NCBI GenBank assembly: GCA_036971475.1
Contig: JBAIZL010000005.1
Span: 67,784,584 to 67,848,583, forward strand
Source: Prosapia bicincta
Lineage: Eukaryota > Arthropoda > Insecta > Hemiptera > Cercopidae
Length of the DNA: 64,000 nucleotides
Direction: 5' to 3'
Shown here: piece by piece, positions 35,624 to 43,214 of the stretch
Position numbering within the stretch: the stretch's first letter is position 1
How the letters are laid out: every line of letters begins with the position of its first letter
Program-made: the position numbers and the translations under genes
The notes under the pieces: generated by a model
What the model was told of the DNA's origin: nothing
Databases searched by the model: none
Seen by the model: only the letters and a program-made list of their open reading frames with translations

Positions 35624-35983
35624 TTATTTTGATAAATTATCTAACGCTTTCTCCAATGATTTGAGGAAGTTCACCTGTTTTGTTTTATTGCTTTCGAAAA
35701 TAAAGTCTTTCAAGCTTTTACTTTCATATTGATCAAAATCACCTACAATAGCAAGTCCTATACGATAGTTTGAGAATTTTTGAAGAATTTCACCCGCAAT
35801 TTTTGTTTTTAAATCGAAAAATTCAGGAGTGATGTTTTTTTCATAAAGAATAACTTTATCAAAACCCTGATAATAGATGTTTCCCATAAGATCCAGTCCG
35901 TCCTGTGCAGATTGGATGATTATATTATCAGAAATAACTTCTGCAATTTTTATTGTATTAATTTCGTGAGATTGAATAGTCAT
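35624..35983 (-). CDS. DUF4180 domain protein
   Basis: 119 residues covering essentially the whole DUF4180 domain: an initial beta-hairpin, QDGLDLMGNIYYQG, then the diagnostic ITPEFFDLKTKIAGEILQKFSNYRIGLAIVGDF and FIFESNKTKQVNF. The biochemical role of the family is unknown. It sits 5 bp downstream of the serine hydrolase gene and is probably the last gene of the sua5-prmC run. No signal peptide, so cytoplasmic. Confidence 0.85.
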   Translation of the reverse strand: MTIQSHEINTIKIAEVISDNIIIQSAQDGLDLMGNIYYQGFDKVILYEKNITPEFFDLKTKIAGEILQKFSNYRIGLAIVGDFDQYESKSLKDFIFESNKTKQVNFLKSLEKALDNLSK

Positions 35984-35988
35984 TTTCT

Positions 35989-37011
35989 TTATTGAATTGT
36001 TTTTTTGATATCATTTAAAAAGGTACCCAAAGGGAATGCATCTCCCTGATTGGTAAGAGCTATAATGGAGCTGTTGTGATCCAGATCTCTCCAGAATAAA
36101 GCTCTGAAACCATTCAGCCCTCCTGTATGCATTGCGATTTTTTCACCCCTTTGATGTTCTATAAACCAGGCAAGCCCGTAATTTGAAACCTGGCCGCCGG
36201 AGAGTTTTGCAGGATTGTACATAAGCGCTGTATTTTCTTTACTGATCAAAGTATAATTCCTCAAGGCCTGATCAAATTTATACAGATCTTCAGGAGTAGA
36301 ATAAATTCCTCCGTCACCAGTTGTTAAGATGGAATAATCATCAGGCTTCTTCTGTTGATTGTATCCCAGTGCTTTATTTTGAATAATCGTAGATGGTTCA
36401 TACACATACGTATTTTTCATCTTCAAAGGCGTGATGACCTGTTCATTGATCAAAGTATGATAAGATTTTCCGGATACCTTTTCGATAATCTGAGAAAGAA
36501 TAATATATCCGCTGTTGCTGTATTTAAACTTACTGTCAGGAATGAAATCAAGATTTTTAAGGCTAAACAGCCAGTCCATCACATCCTTGTTGATCAAAGC
36601 TTTTTTTGAAAACAAACTCTCATAGTCACTGATCCCCGATGTATGGTGCAAAATCTGCCTGATCGTGATATTCTTAGCATATTCAGGAAGCTCAATGAAC
36701 CGAGATGCCTTGTCATCCAGCTTCAATAAACCTTTTTGCTGTAGAATCATAATCGCTGCAGCAGTAAAAGGTTTGCTGAGAGAGGCAATATAAAAAGAGG
36801 TGTTTTTATCTGATCGGAGCCCTTTTTCAATATTACGGAACCCCAAAGCAGTATCACATACCACTTTGCCGTTTTTCACGATCAGAACAGAGCCGTTGAA
36901 TTCTCCTTTCTTATAATATTCATTCACAACATCCTGAGGGTGCTGTTTGCAGGAGTCTAGTTGCAGAATCAGAAAAATACCAATGAAGGCATTCCATAGT
37001 AAAGTTTTCAT
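35989..37011 (-). CDS. Beta-lactamase-fold serine hydrolase (lipoprotein)
   Basis: 340 residues of the class C beta-lactamase/penicillin-binding-like hydrolase family. It has a lipoprotein signal with lipobox LDSC (Cys21), placing it on the periplasmic face of a membrane. Active-site motifs: SLSK (S77, K80), YSNSGY (the YxN motif near 163) and HTGG near 293. Such proteins are mostly D-amino-acid peptidases or esterases, and true beta-lactamase activity cannot be assumed. It starts 27 bp after the prmC stop and is followed 5 bp later by DUF4180. It is about 7 kb from the BlaI/BlaR1-type pair, with no sign of linkage to it. Confidence 0.9.
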   Translation of the reverse strand: MKTLLWNAFIGIFLILQLDSCKQHPQDVVNEYYKKGEFNGSVLIVKNGKVVCDTALGFRNIEKGLRSDKNTSFYIASLSKPFTAAAIMILQQKGLLKLDDKASRFIELPEYAKNITIRQILHHTSGISDYESLFSKKALINKDVMDWLFSLKNLDFIPDSKFKYSNSGYIILSQIIEKVSGKSYHTLINEQVITPLKMKNTYVYEPSTIIQNKALGYNQQKKPDDYSILTTGDGGIYSTPEDLYKFDQALRNYTLISKENTALMYNPAKLSGGQVSNYGLAWFIEHQRGEKIAMHTGGLNGFRALFWRDLDHNSSIIALTNQGDAFPLGTFLNDIKKTIQ

Positions 37012-37038
37012 AGGTTAAGTGTCAGGAAGCAAAATTAC

Positions 37039-37887
37039 TTATTTCCTTCCATAAATAAACCTGTCATTTTCAGATAAATCCTTCAATAATTGAGCGTTAG
37101 AAAAATATTGATACAGCTCCAGGGTTTCCGGACCTAATTTCTGATTGATTTCTAAGAATAAAAGTCCGTCCTCATTCAGGTGCTTTTTAGCATCTTCCGC
37201 TATCTTTTTATAGAAAATCAAAGCATCGGAAGTAGGGGAGAAAAGGGCCATTTTGGGTTCGAATTCTTTCACGGAGTCTGCAATTTCAATTTCTTCCTCA
37301 ATACCTATATACGGAGGATTGGAAATAATGATATCAAAATTTTCAACCGGCTCAAAATTCAGATAATCGGCATGGATAAATTGTATTTCCAGTTGATGAT
37401 AATCTGCATTTCTTTGGGCAGTCTTTAGTGCTTTTTCCGAAAAATCTATTGATGAAACTACGGCTTCCGGAAAATTTTTCTTTAAAACCAAAGGAATCAC
37501 TCCACTTCCGGTTCCGATATCCAAAATCTTTAACCCTTTAACGTTAACCTTCAAATTTTGAATCTCTCTGATAGTAATCTCAAGCAGTTCTTCCGTTTCA
37601 GGGCGGGGAATCAGTACATTTTCATCCACAAAGAACTTCATTCCATAAAATTCAGTTTCTCCCAGAATCTGCTGATAAGGTCTTCCTGTTTTAAGTTCTG
37701 AAACTAAATGAGAAAGCTTTTCTTCATCATCTATCAGAAGTTCCTGCTCAGAAAATCTTCTTTGCTGAAAATGATCGAAACCTACGATCTGGTGAATGAA
37801 CAGGGAGGATAAAAAAGCACTTTCCGATTCAGTATAAAGATCGGAAAGTTCTGTTTTGAAATATTTTTTAAATGCTGAAATTGTCAT
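37039..37887 (-). CDS. prmC: Peptide chain release factor N5-glutamine methyltransferase
   Basis: 282 residues. Methylates the glutamine of the GGQ motif of release factors RF1 and RF2 using S-adenosylmethionine, raising termination efficiency. The helical N-terminal substrate-binding domain includes IPRPETEELLE (93-103), the SAM site is LDIGTGSGVIPL (122-133), and the catalytic NPPY is at 190-193. Length is normal for PrmC/HemK. It directly abuts yaaA (start at 37887, yaaA stop at 37888) inside a minus-strand run that also holds Sua5/YrdC, a gene often found near prmC in bacteria. Confidence 0.96.
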   Translation of the reverse strand: MTISAFKKYFKTELSDLYTESESAFLSSLFIHQIVGFDHFQQRRFSEQELLIDDEEKLSHLVSELKTGRPYQQILGETEFYGMKFFVDENVLIPRPETEELLEITIREIQNLKVNVKGLKILDIGTGSGVIPLVLKKNFPEAVVSSIDFSEKALKTAQRNADYHQLEIQFIHADYLNFEPVENFDIIISNPPYIGIEEEIEIADSVKEFEPKMALFSPTSDALIFYKKIAEDAKKHLNEDGLLFLEINQKLGPETLELYQYFSNAQLLKDLSENDRFIYGRK

Positions 37888-38646
37888 TTATCTTGTAAAA
37901 ACCAGTTTAGTATCTGTAGACTTCTCTTCATCAATTCTGTAGCCTTCATAGTTGAAAGCTTTTACATCTTCCAGAGTTTTGGCATTCGTTTCAGCACAAA
38001 ATCTTACCACAAGACCTCTTGCGTGCTTGGTGTATACAACGATGGTTTTCAGTTTTCCCTCTTTTAATTCATAAAAATCAAAATCGATTACTTTATGGTT
38101 CAGCTTTTTTCTGTCGATTACTTTTCCATATTCATTGCTGGCAAGATGAAGAAGTATTTCCCCTTTTTTCATTTCAGAATTTAATTGCTCTGTAATCTTT
38201 TCTCTCCAGAACTCATACAGGTTTTTGTATTGTTCAAACTCAAAAGGGCGACCCATTTCAAGTCTGTAAAGCATTACTTTATCAGAAGGTTTCAACAGAC
38301 CATAAAGCCCGGAAAGCATTCTGTAGTTTTTCTGCAGATAGTCTACTGCATTTTTATCCAGGGTCTTGGCATCCAGCCCTCTGTAAACCTCCCCTGTAAA
38401 AGCAAACATAGCCGGAGCAGATTCTTTTGCAGTAGGTTTGGATTTCCATTTTTGATTTCTTTCCCAGTTTTCATCAGCCAGTTTGGGTGATATTTCCATT
38501 AGTTCGGAAAGATATTTTGGTGATTTTTCTTTTAAATAAGACTGTATAAATGCTGCTTCTTCAATGAATCTTGGGGTAGAAGATTTCAACAGATCTGTTG
38601 AGTTTTCTACGTTCATTAATTTTGCAGGGGATGTTATAATTTTCAT
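37888..38646 (-). CDS. yaaA: Peroxide stress protein YaaA (DUF328/UPF0246)
   Basis: 252 residues, full length for the family. Recognisable are the start MKIITSPAKLM, the central LSGLYGLLKPSDKVMLYRLEMG, LHLASNEYGKVID and ARGLVVRFCAE near the C-terminus. In E. coli the protein limits hydrogen-peroxide damage by lowering unincorporated iron and binds DNA; the same role here is inference. Between CPBP (4 bp) and prmC (0 bp), so clearly within one operon. Confidence 0.94.
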   Translation of the reverse strand: MKIITSPAKLMNVENSTDLLKSSTPRFIEEAAFIQSYLKEKSPKYLSELMEISPKLADENWERNQKWKSKPTAKESAPAMFAFTGEVYRGLDAKTLDKNAVDYLQKNYRMLSGLYGLLKPSDKVMLYRLEMGRPFEFEQYKNLYEFWREKITEQLNSEMKKGEILLHLASNEYGKVIDRKKLNHKVIDFDFYELKEGKLKTIVVYTKHARGLVVRFCAETNAKTLEDVKAFNYEGYRIDEEKSTDTKLVFTR

Positions 38647-38650
38647 AATG

Positions 38651-39352
38651 TTAAAATACAGATAAATGTTTAATATTAATAAAATTCAAAGTCATCAGAG
38701 AGATAAAGTCAATCATAAAATGACAGATGATCAGAATTTTAATATTTGAATAGCGTTTATAAAACAGGGCAAAAACAAGTCCAATAAAGAAAGGTCCGAG
38801 AACCTGACCCAGAGTGCCATATGTGCTGTGTAGAATTCCAAATAAAACGGATGAAATAATCACTCCGGCAGTCGGATTATTATAGATTTTTTCAATCCTC
38901 GGCTGTATATAACCCCGCATCAGGAATTCTTCTACAATAGCAGCGGTAAGGCACATGAAAATGATTAACAAATAATTGTTCTTAAAAACAGGGACAAGGT
39001 TAATAAGCTTATCACTTATTTTTTCAGGGATAAAAAACTGGATTAATGCATTCAGAGCTGCTCCGCCAATAATGCAGATCAAGTACAGGCTCAGAACTGC
39101 TTTAATATAAAATAAGATAGAATAGGAAGATTCTTTTTTAAATAAAAATGGATCTTTTTCAATGACCCTATTGTACAGAAATACAATGATCAAAACGATC
39201 CAGATCACAATTCTGCTGAGAAAAAAGCTGTCTGCAGTAATTCCTCTTATTCCTGTAATCATAGTGATAGCCGGGAAAGAATAAAGCATTGCTGCAACCA
39301 AAAGCACAAAAGTGAGTAAAATTCCTATAGAATATTTCCCATTAAACCCCAT
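38651..39352 (-). CDS. CPBP family intramembrane glutamic endopeptidase
   Basis: 233 residues with about six or seven hydrophobic segments. The Abi/CAAX-protease (CPBP) motifs are present: EEFLMRG (E141, E142, R146), FGILHSTYG (H175) and HFMID (H211, D215). Bacterial members act as membrane proteases in processing, immunity or prenyl-protein maturation; the substrate here is unknown. Four bp separate it from yaaA and 31 bp from the upstream sua5 gene, so it is an internal operon member. Confidence 0.9.
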   Translation of the reverse strand: MGFNGKYSIGILLTFVLLVAAMLYSFPAITMITGIRGITADSFFLSRIVIWIVLIIVFLYNRVIEKDPFLFKKESSYSILFYIKAVLSLYLICIIGGAALNALIQFFIPEKISDKLINLVPVFKNNYLLIIFMCLTAAIVEEFLMRGYIQPRIEKIYNNPTAGVIISSVLFGILHSTYGTLGQVLGPFFIGLVFALFYKRYSNIKILIICHFMIDFISLMTLNFINIKHLSVF

Positions 39353-39383
39353 AATCCAATAACCCTAAACCTTACATTTTGAA

Positions 39384-39995
39384 TTAAATAATTCCTTTTC
39401 CCTGACGGATAATCTCCGGTTCTCCGGAAGTAAGGTCTACAATAGTGGAAGCCACATTGTCTCCATATCCTGAGTCAATAACGATATCTACCAGATGATC
39501 ATATTTCTCGGCAATCAGTTCAGGATCGGTAGAATATTCAATGATTTCGTCATCATCTTTAATGGAAGTGGAAGCAATAGGGTGTCCCAATTTTTCAACG
39601 ATCAGTTGCGGGATCGGGTGATCCGGAACACGGATACCAATTGTTTTATGACCTTTATATGCTAAGGGCAAATTTTTGTTCGCTTCAAGGATAAAAGTGA
39701 AAGGTCCGGGAAGATGACTTTTCAGAAATCTGAAAATTGAGGTGTCAATAGGTCTTGTAAAATCGGAAAGATGGCTGAGATCATTACAGATAATGGAGAA
39801 TTTCGACTTCTCAAGCTTCATCTTTTTGAGCTGAGCCAGTTTTTCCATGGCTTTTATATCAAAAATATTACAGCCTAAAGCATATATCGTATCAGAAGGA
39901 TAGATAATCAGCCCGCCATTATTCAAAGTTTTAATAACCTCATTCACAAGATTTTCCTGTGGGTTGTCTGGGTAAATTTTTAATATTTTTGCCAT
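39384..39995 (-). CDS. L-threonylcarbamoyladenylate synthase (Sua5/YrdC/YciO family)
   Basis: About 203 residues from ATG 39995 (begins MAKILKIYPD). The frame opens upstream at 40010, but that start would lie inside the promoter. YrdC-like fold: the N-terminal GGLIIYPSDTIYALGCNI and KKMKLEKSKFSIIC (ATP/threonine-binding Lys and Arg positions), the middle LPGPFTFILEA, and IGIRVPDHP. Makes threonylcarbamoyl-AMP for tRNA t6A37 formation; the short form lacking the Sua5 C-terminal domain could also be YciO. First gene of the minus-strand run to DUF4180, and divergent from the tRNA-fMet cluster. Confidence 0.9.
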   Translation of the reverse strand: MAKILKIYPDNPQENLVNEVIKTLNNGGLIIYPSDTIYALGCNIFDIKAMEKLAQLKKMKLEKSKFSIICNDLSHLSDFTRPIDTSIFRFLKSHLPGPFTFILEANKNLPLAYKGHKTIGIRVPDHPIPQLIVEKLGHPIASTSIKDDDEIIEYSTDPELIAEKYDHLVDIVIDSGYGDNVASTIVDLTSGEPEIIRQGKGII

Positions 39996-39999
39996 AAAA

Positions 40000-40007
40000 C
40001 AAAGATA
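40000..40007 (-). promoter_or_regulatory. -7 box TATCTTTG of the sua5 operon
   Basis: CAAAGATA on the plus strand is TATCTTTG on the minus strand. It ends 4 bp before the ATG at 39995, which puts the expected transcription start at or within a few bases of the ATG, so the mRNA may be leaderless. Confidence 0.55.
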
Positions 40008-40077
40008 CAAATAATAAAATAGTTTTCATAAAAGTCCTTTATTTAAAAGAAAAATTAGGATTTGTAAAAAATATTCG

Positions 40078-40085
40078 TACCTTTG
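40078..40085 (+). promoter_or_regulatory. -7 box TACCTTTG of the tRNA-fMet cluster
   Basis: TACCTTTG fits TAnnTTTG and ends 11 bp before the first tRNA. TTTG at 40061-40064 could be a closely spaced -33 element (13 bp). No further TAnnTTTG occurs in the four spacers, so one transcript is likely. Confidence 0.6.
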
Positions 40086-40096
40086 CAATCCAATAT

Positions 40097-40113
40097 CGCG
40101 GGATGGAGCAGTA

Positions 40114-40144
<31 letters not shown>

Positions 40145-40169
40145 ATCGGTTCGAGTCCGGTTCCCGCTA
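40097..40169 (+). tRNA. tRNA-fMet (CAT), copy 1 of 5
   Basis: 73-nt cloverleaf, anticodon CAT at 40130-40132. Initiator features: CGGG/CCCG anticodon stem with three G-C pairs, and no Watson-Crick pair at 1-72 (C1 opposite T72). Discriminator A73; CCA is not encoded. Variable loop AGGTC and T-loop TTCGAGT are standard. Confidence 0.96.
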
Positions 40170-40207
40170 CTAAGCAAGTGTTTTCGGTAGACACTTTAAA
40201 AATACAC

Positions 40208-40224
40208 CGCGGGATGGAGCAGTA

Positions 40225-40255
<31 letters not shown>

Positions 40256-40280
40256 ATCGGTTCGAGTCCGGTTCCCGCTA
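40208..40280 (+). tRNA. tRNA-fMet (CAT), copy 2 of 5
   Basis: Identical in sequence to copy 1 and exactly 111 bp downstream. Preceded by a 38-bp spacer with hairpin AGTGT-TTTCGGTAG-ACACT. Confidence 0.96.
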
Positions 40281-40318
40281 CTAAGCAAGTGCTTTCGGTA
40301 GGCACTCTAAAAATACAC

Positions 40319-40335
40319 CGCGGGATGGAGCAGTA

Positions 40336-40366
<31 letters not shown>

Positions 40367-40391
40367 ATCGGTTCGAGTCCGGTTCCCGCTA
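40319..40391 (+). tRNA. tRNA-fMet (CAT), copy 3 of 5
   Basis: Identical to copies 1 and 2, again 111 bp on. The spacer before it has AGTGC-TTTCGGTAG-GCACT, a compensated pair change relative to the first spacer. Confidence 0.96.
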
Positions 40392-40429
40392 CTAAGCAAG
40401 TGCTTTCGGTAGGCACTCTAAAAATACAC

Positions 40430-40446
40430 CGCGGGATGGAGCAGTA

Positions 40447-40477
<31 letters not shown>

Positions 40478-40502
40478 ATCGGTTCGAGTCCGGTTCCCGC
40501 TA
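40430..40502 (+). tRNA. tRNA-fMet (CAT), copy 4 of 5
   Basis: Identical tRNA, 111-bp offset. The preceding spacer repeats the AGTGC/GCACT hairpin. Confidence 0.96.
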
Positions 40503-40540
40503 CTAAGCAAGTGTTTTCGGTAGGCACTCTAAAAATACAC

Positions 40541-40557
40541 CGCGGGATGGAGCAGTA

Positions 40558-40588
<31 letters not shown>

Positions 40589-40613
40589 ATCGGTTCGAGT
40601 CCGGTTCCCGCTA
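40541..40613 (+). tRNA. tRNA-fMet (CAT), copy 5 of 5
   Basis: Last copy, identical. The preceding spacer hairpin has AGTGT/GCACT (a G-U pair). Followed 9 bp later by the terminator. Confidence 0.96.
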
Positions 40614-40622
40614 CTAAACCAA

Positions 40623-40656
40623 AATCGGTATAACGACAGTTATACCGATTTTTTTT
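40623..40656 (+). terminator. Rho-independent terminator of the tRNA cluster
   Basis: AATCGGTATAAC, a 4-nt loop GACA, then GTTATACCGATT followed by T6: a perfect 12-bp stem with a U-tract. Confidence 0.95.
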
Positions 40657-40658
40657 AT

Positions 40659-40694
40659 GTCATCCAGTCATTGCGAACAAAGTGAAGCAATCTC
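40659..40694. repeat. Short interspersed-repeat-like sequence (CATTGCGAA...GAAGCAATCTC)
   Basis: The stretch contains CATTGCGAAC and GAAGCAATCTC, with ATTGC/GCAAT as a small inverted repeat. It resembles the 'attgcgag...gaagcaatctc' elements that recur in intergenic DNA of many bacteria. Only one copy lies in this window, so the assignment is from memory of that pattern. Confidence 0.45.
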
Positions 40695-40736
40695 TGTTGA
40701 AGTAATTTAAAATATCACAATCTTCATCTTAAAATG

Positions 40737-40994
40737 CTAATGATTTTGGTCGGATATTTTCTGTTTCCATTGCTTATATGCCTCTCTCATGCAATGTCCA
40801 CAGGGACGGTAATTATTTTGTAGTGCCTCTTTTTCATCCTTAAAGAAAATTCTGTTTTCTCTTTTCATTCTTTTTCCTGACCCACAACCAAGCAACCCGT
40901 AAATCTTCAGTTTTTTATTTCCACCAAAACAAATATCCTGGCTATGGATTTTACTTCTTAAGCTCTTGGGCGTTAATTGATAATGGTGTATCAT
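40737..40994 (-). CDS. Ada metal-binding-domain protein
   Basis: 85 residues. Matches the N-terminal zinc-binding domain of the Ada methyl-phosphotriester repair protein: an IYGLLGCGSGKRMKRENRIFF segment, the spacing NxxxF..DEKEALQNNYRPCGHCM, and cysteines near 37, 69 and 72. In Ada, four cysteines hold zinc and one accepts methyl groups from DNA phosphotriesters. Here the methyltransferase and AraC domains are absent, and the first Cys pair looks reduced, so repair activity is uncertain; it may be a DNA-binding stand-alone domain. Short stand-alone copies are common in Bacteroidota. No operon partner. Confidence 0.82.
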   Translation of the reverse strand: MIHHYQLTPKSLRSKIHSQDICFGGNKKLKIYGLLGCGSGKRMKRENRIFFKDEKEALQNNYRPCGHCMREAYKQWKQKISDQNH

Positions 40995-41112
40995 TTTAAT
41001 TGAGTTTATGGTTTATAGGTAAGAGTTAGAAAAAATCGGTCGGAGAAATTCAACTTTATTTTTAAGGTCATAGTTTATAATAAATTCAGCAATCACTATC
41101 AACGATCAGCCA

Positions 41113-41826
41113 TTAACTTATAGCATCATGGAAAATAATTCCCAAAGCATAGCGACTGCCTTCCTTAACTTCACTTATTCCATGTTTCATGTTGACTCTG
41201 TAATAGCCTTTGCTCCCTTTTTCGGGTTTAAACTGAGTCGTGAAAATGAGCACATCTCCTTTTTTAGGTTTTAAAACAATAGCTTTTGACTGAGCTCTCG
41301 GGATCTGTTGGGTAATTACAAATTCTCCACCCGTAAAATCTTTGTCAGGTTCGCTGAGCATTAATACGATTTGAATAGGAAAGTACACATCGCCATATAA
41401 ATCCTGGTGTAAAGTATTAAAATCTCCTTCTTTATATTTTAAAATTAAAACAGTAGCTTTCTGCTGGCCATTAGTATGACATTGCTGCAAAAATTCCTGA
41501 TGATCTAAGGGAAATTGAGTATCAATATGTAACGCTTTAAACCATGAATTGGCAATGGGAGCCAGATACGGATATATGACCGTTCGTATGGTCTGAATAA
41601 TTTCAGGAAGCGGATAATCAAAATATTTATACTCACCAAGACCGAAACGGTGTCTTGCCATAGTCACTGTTTTACGGTAAAGATCGGGATTGTTATAATT
41701 TGACTTTACTATTTCACATTCCCGATCTGATAGCAGATTGGAAATTACTGCATATCCATTTTCATGCATTGTTTCCGTAAGGTGCTGCCAGTCTGTATTT
41801 TTAATTTTATGAATAATATCTTTCAT
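41113..41826 (-). CDS. 2OG-Fe(II) oxygenase
   Basis: About 237 residues from ATG 41826; a TTG 21 bp upstream is in frame but less likely. A double-stranded beta-helix dioxygenase: iron ligands in LHQDLYGD (H140, D142) and MKHGISEV (H215), the 2-oxoglutarate-binding Arg in GSRYALGI (R226), and GGEFVITQQ between strands. It uses O2 and 2-oxoglutarate to hydroxylate an unknown substrate, in the manner of prolyl-4-hydroxylase-like or AlkB-neighbour enzymes. Divergent from the GNAT gene. Its proximity to an Ada-type protein hints at DNA-alkylation repair, but no motif proves this. Confidence 0.87.
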   Translation of the reverse strand: MKDIIHKIKNTDWQHLTETMHENGYAVISNLLSDRECEIVKSNYNNPDLYRKTVTMARHRFGLGEYKYFDYPLPEIIQTIRTVIYPYLAPIANSWFKALHIDTQFPLDHQEFLQQCHTNGQQKATVLILKYKEGDFNTLHQDLYGDVYFPIQIVLMLSEPDKDFTGGEFVITQQIPRAQSKAIVLKPKKGDVLIFTTQFKPEKGSKGYYRVNMKHGISEVKEGSRYALGIIFHDAIS

Positions 41827-41965
41827 TGGTTTGATTCTATACTGCAAAATTCCGAAGTTGTCCGGAATAAGAAAATCCGAAACGTGCGGTATTATCTTTA
41901 GATTGAATCTCCTGGACCATCAGTTTAATATTAATCTGGAGGATAATAATGGTCCTGTTTAAGGC

Positions 41966-41973
41966 TATTTTTG
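41966..41973 (+). promoter_or_regulatory. -7 box TATTTTTG before the GNAT gene
   Basis: Matches TAnnTTTG, 24 bp before ATG 41998. The region just upstream has GGACCAT (41914-41920) and ATGGTCC (41949-41955), an inverted pair 28 bp apart, plus two GTCCTGTT copies; an operator is possible. Confidence 0.5.
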
Positions 41974-41997
41974 TCCTGTTAATAAAAATAAATAACG

Positions 41998-42444
41998 ATG
42001 AATTACATGATTAAAAAAGCCAGTCTTGAGGATCTTGATGAAACAGCAGAATTATTCAATCTTTACCGTGTTTTTTACAGACAGGAATCAGATGTTGAAA
42101 AAGGAAAAGCTTTTCTCAAAGAACGGTTTTTAAACAGTGAGTCGGATATCTTTCTTGCGATAGCTGAAGGAAAAGCCGTAGGATTTGTACAGCTTTACAA
42201 GTTATTTCATTATACCAAATTACAGAAGCAATGGCTGCTGAGTGATTTGTTTGTTCATCCGGATTACAGAGGAAAAGGCCTTTCTGTAGCATTAATTGAC
42301 CGTAGTAAACAATGGTGTGAAGAAACAGAAGCATGCGGACTGATGCTTGAAACAGAAAAAACAAATGATATCGGAAATACATTATATCCGCGTTGCGGAT
42401 TTGAATATGACGGGGCGCACAATTACTACCATTGGTGGAAATAG
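41998..42444 (+). CDS. GNAT family N-acetyltransferase
   Basis: 148 residues, cytoplasmic. GNAT fold with the acetyl-CoA pyrophosphate loop DLFVHPDYRGKGLSVALID (R/Q-x-x-G-K-G) at about 82-100 and a C-terminal NTLYPRCGFEYDG typical of the last strand. Transfers an acetyl group from acetyl-CoA to an unidentified amine. A single gene with its own -7 box, divergent from the oxygenase gene. Substrate unknown. Confidence 0.9.
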   Translation: MNYMIKKASLEDLDETAELFNLYRVFYRQESDVEKGKAFLKERFLNSESDIFLAIAEGKAVGFVQLYKLFHYTKLQKQWLLSDLFVHPDYRGKGLSVALIDRSKQWCEETEACGLMLETEKTNDIGNTLYPRCGFEYDGAHNYYHWWK

Positions 42445-43162
42445 ATATCAGAGCGGAGAATAGTTTTAGGTGAAAATCGGAAGTGGGAAAGGAAAATCTG
42501 CCGCAGGGGAATAAAGCTTTAGGTATATATTAAAATGATGTTATTTTCGGGTGTAAATTTTTTCCCACTTCCATTTTTCCTTTTAGTAGTATTAGTTCTA
42601 CAATTCTGAACATTTAATTCTACAAGGCATTCTGTCGCCGGTAGAAGGCATAGTCCTATTTTTGTAAAGCTCTTACAGATCATGGGTAGGACAGTTGATC
42701 TGTAGAGTGTATGCAAAAAAATCTCTGCCGAATTTTCTACTTTTTCCCCAAGTTTTATGATTAGTACCACAAAACTGCTTTTTCCGGCGGAGATTTTTTG
42801 CTTTAGATTTACCTTCTATTCCAAAATGATTGATCAGATTTACATACAAATGAAATGATTGTAAATGGTTATCAGTTAGTTGATAATTATTTTTTTGTAA
42901 CAGGGTTAAGGTGACGATCACTTTTTACTGATAATAGATAGGTTCCCTTTACCAGCTTACTAAATAAATGTGCCGGCAGACATGGCCGGGCTTTACCAAA
43001 ATATTGTTTTTGGGAAGTTCTTCTTTCCGCAGTTTCGTGAAAATGGCCATCATTGCTTCAAGTGATAACGACACAGGTGAGTGTCTTTATTATCGAGCAT
43101 TGAGCTAATGTAAGAGTTAATTGCAGTAAAAATGTGAAGCATATGGTGTGAGATAAAAAATG
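42445..43162. other. 718-bp gene-poor region with a long hairpin
   Basis: No ORF with coding character on either strand; the short minus-strand ORFs have no family resemblance. It contains an 87-bp inverted-repeat structure at 42714-42800, listed separately. Otherwise only low-complexity AT sequence is visible. It may be a decayed gene or element remnant. Confidence 0.55.
42714..42800. repeat. 87-bp imperfect inverted repeat / hairpin
   Basis: Arms CAAAAAAATCTCTGCCGA and the complement of TCCGGCGGAGATTTTTTG pair over about 17 bp, with one wobble and one A-run difference. A nested AGTTTT ... AAAACT stem (from 42751 to 42776) lies inside. Not followed by a clear T-tract context for any gene. 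Could be a MITE-like element, a structured RNA or a decayed attachment site. Confidence 0.6.
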
Positions 43163-43195
43163 TAAAAAAAAATCCCACTCTGGAAAAGTGGGATT
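43163..43195 (-). terminator. Rho-independent terminator (minus strand)
   Basis: AATCCCACT, a 7-nt loop, AGTGGGATT; the A-run at 43164-43172 gives a U-tract on the minus strand. It ends the gene at 43215-43796. Confidence 0.88.
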
Positions 43196-43214
43196 CGTTA
43201 TTTTAAATTAAATA

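Noticed and set aside
42519..42921. Two minus-strand ORFs of about 83 codons
   Set aside because: Low-complexity, Lys/Asn-rich composition overlapping the hairpin region, with no start context and no family.
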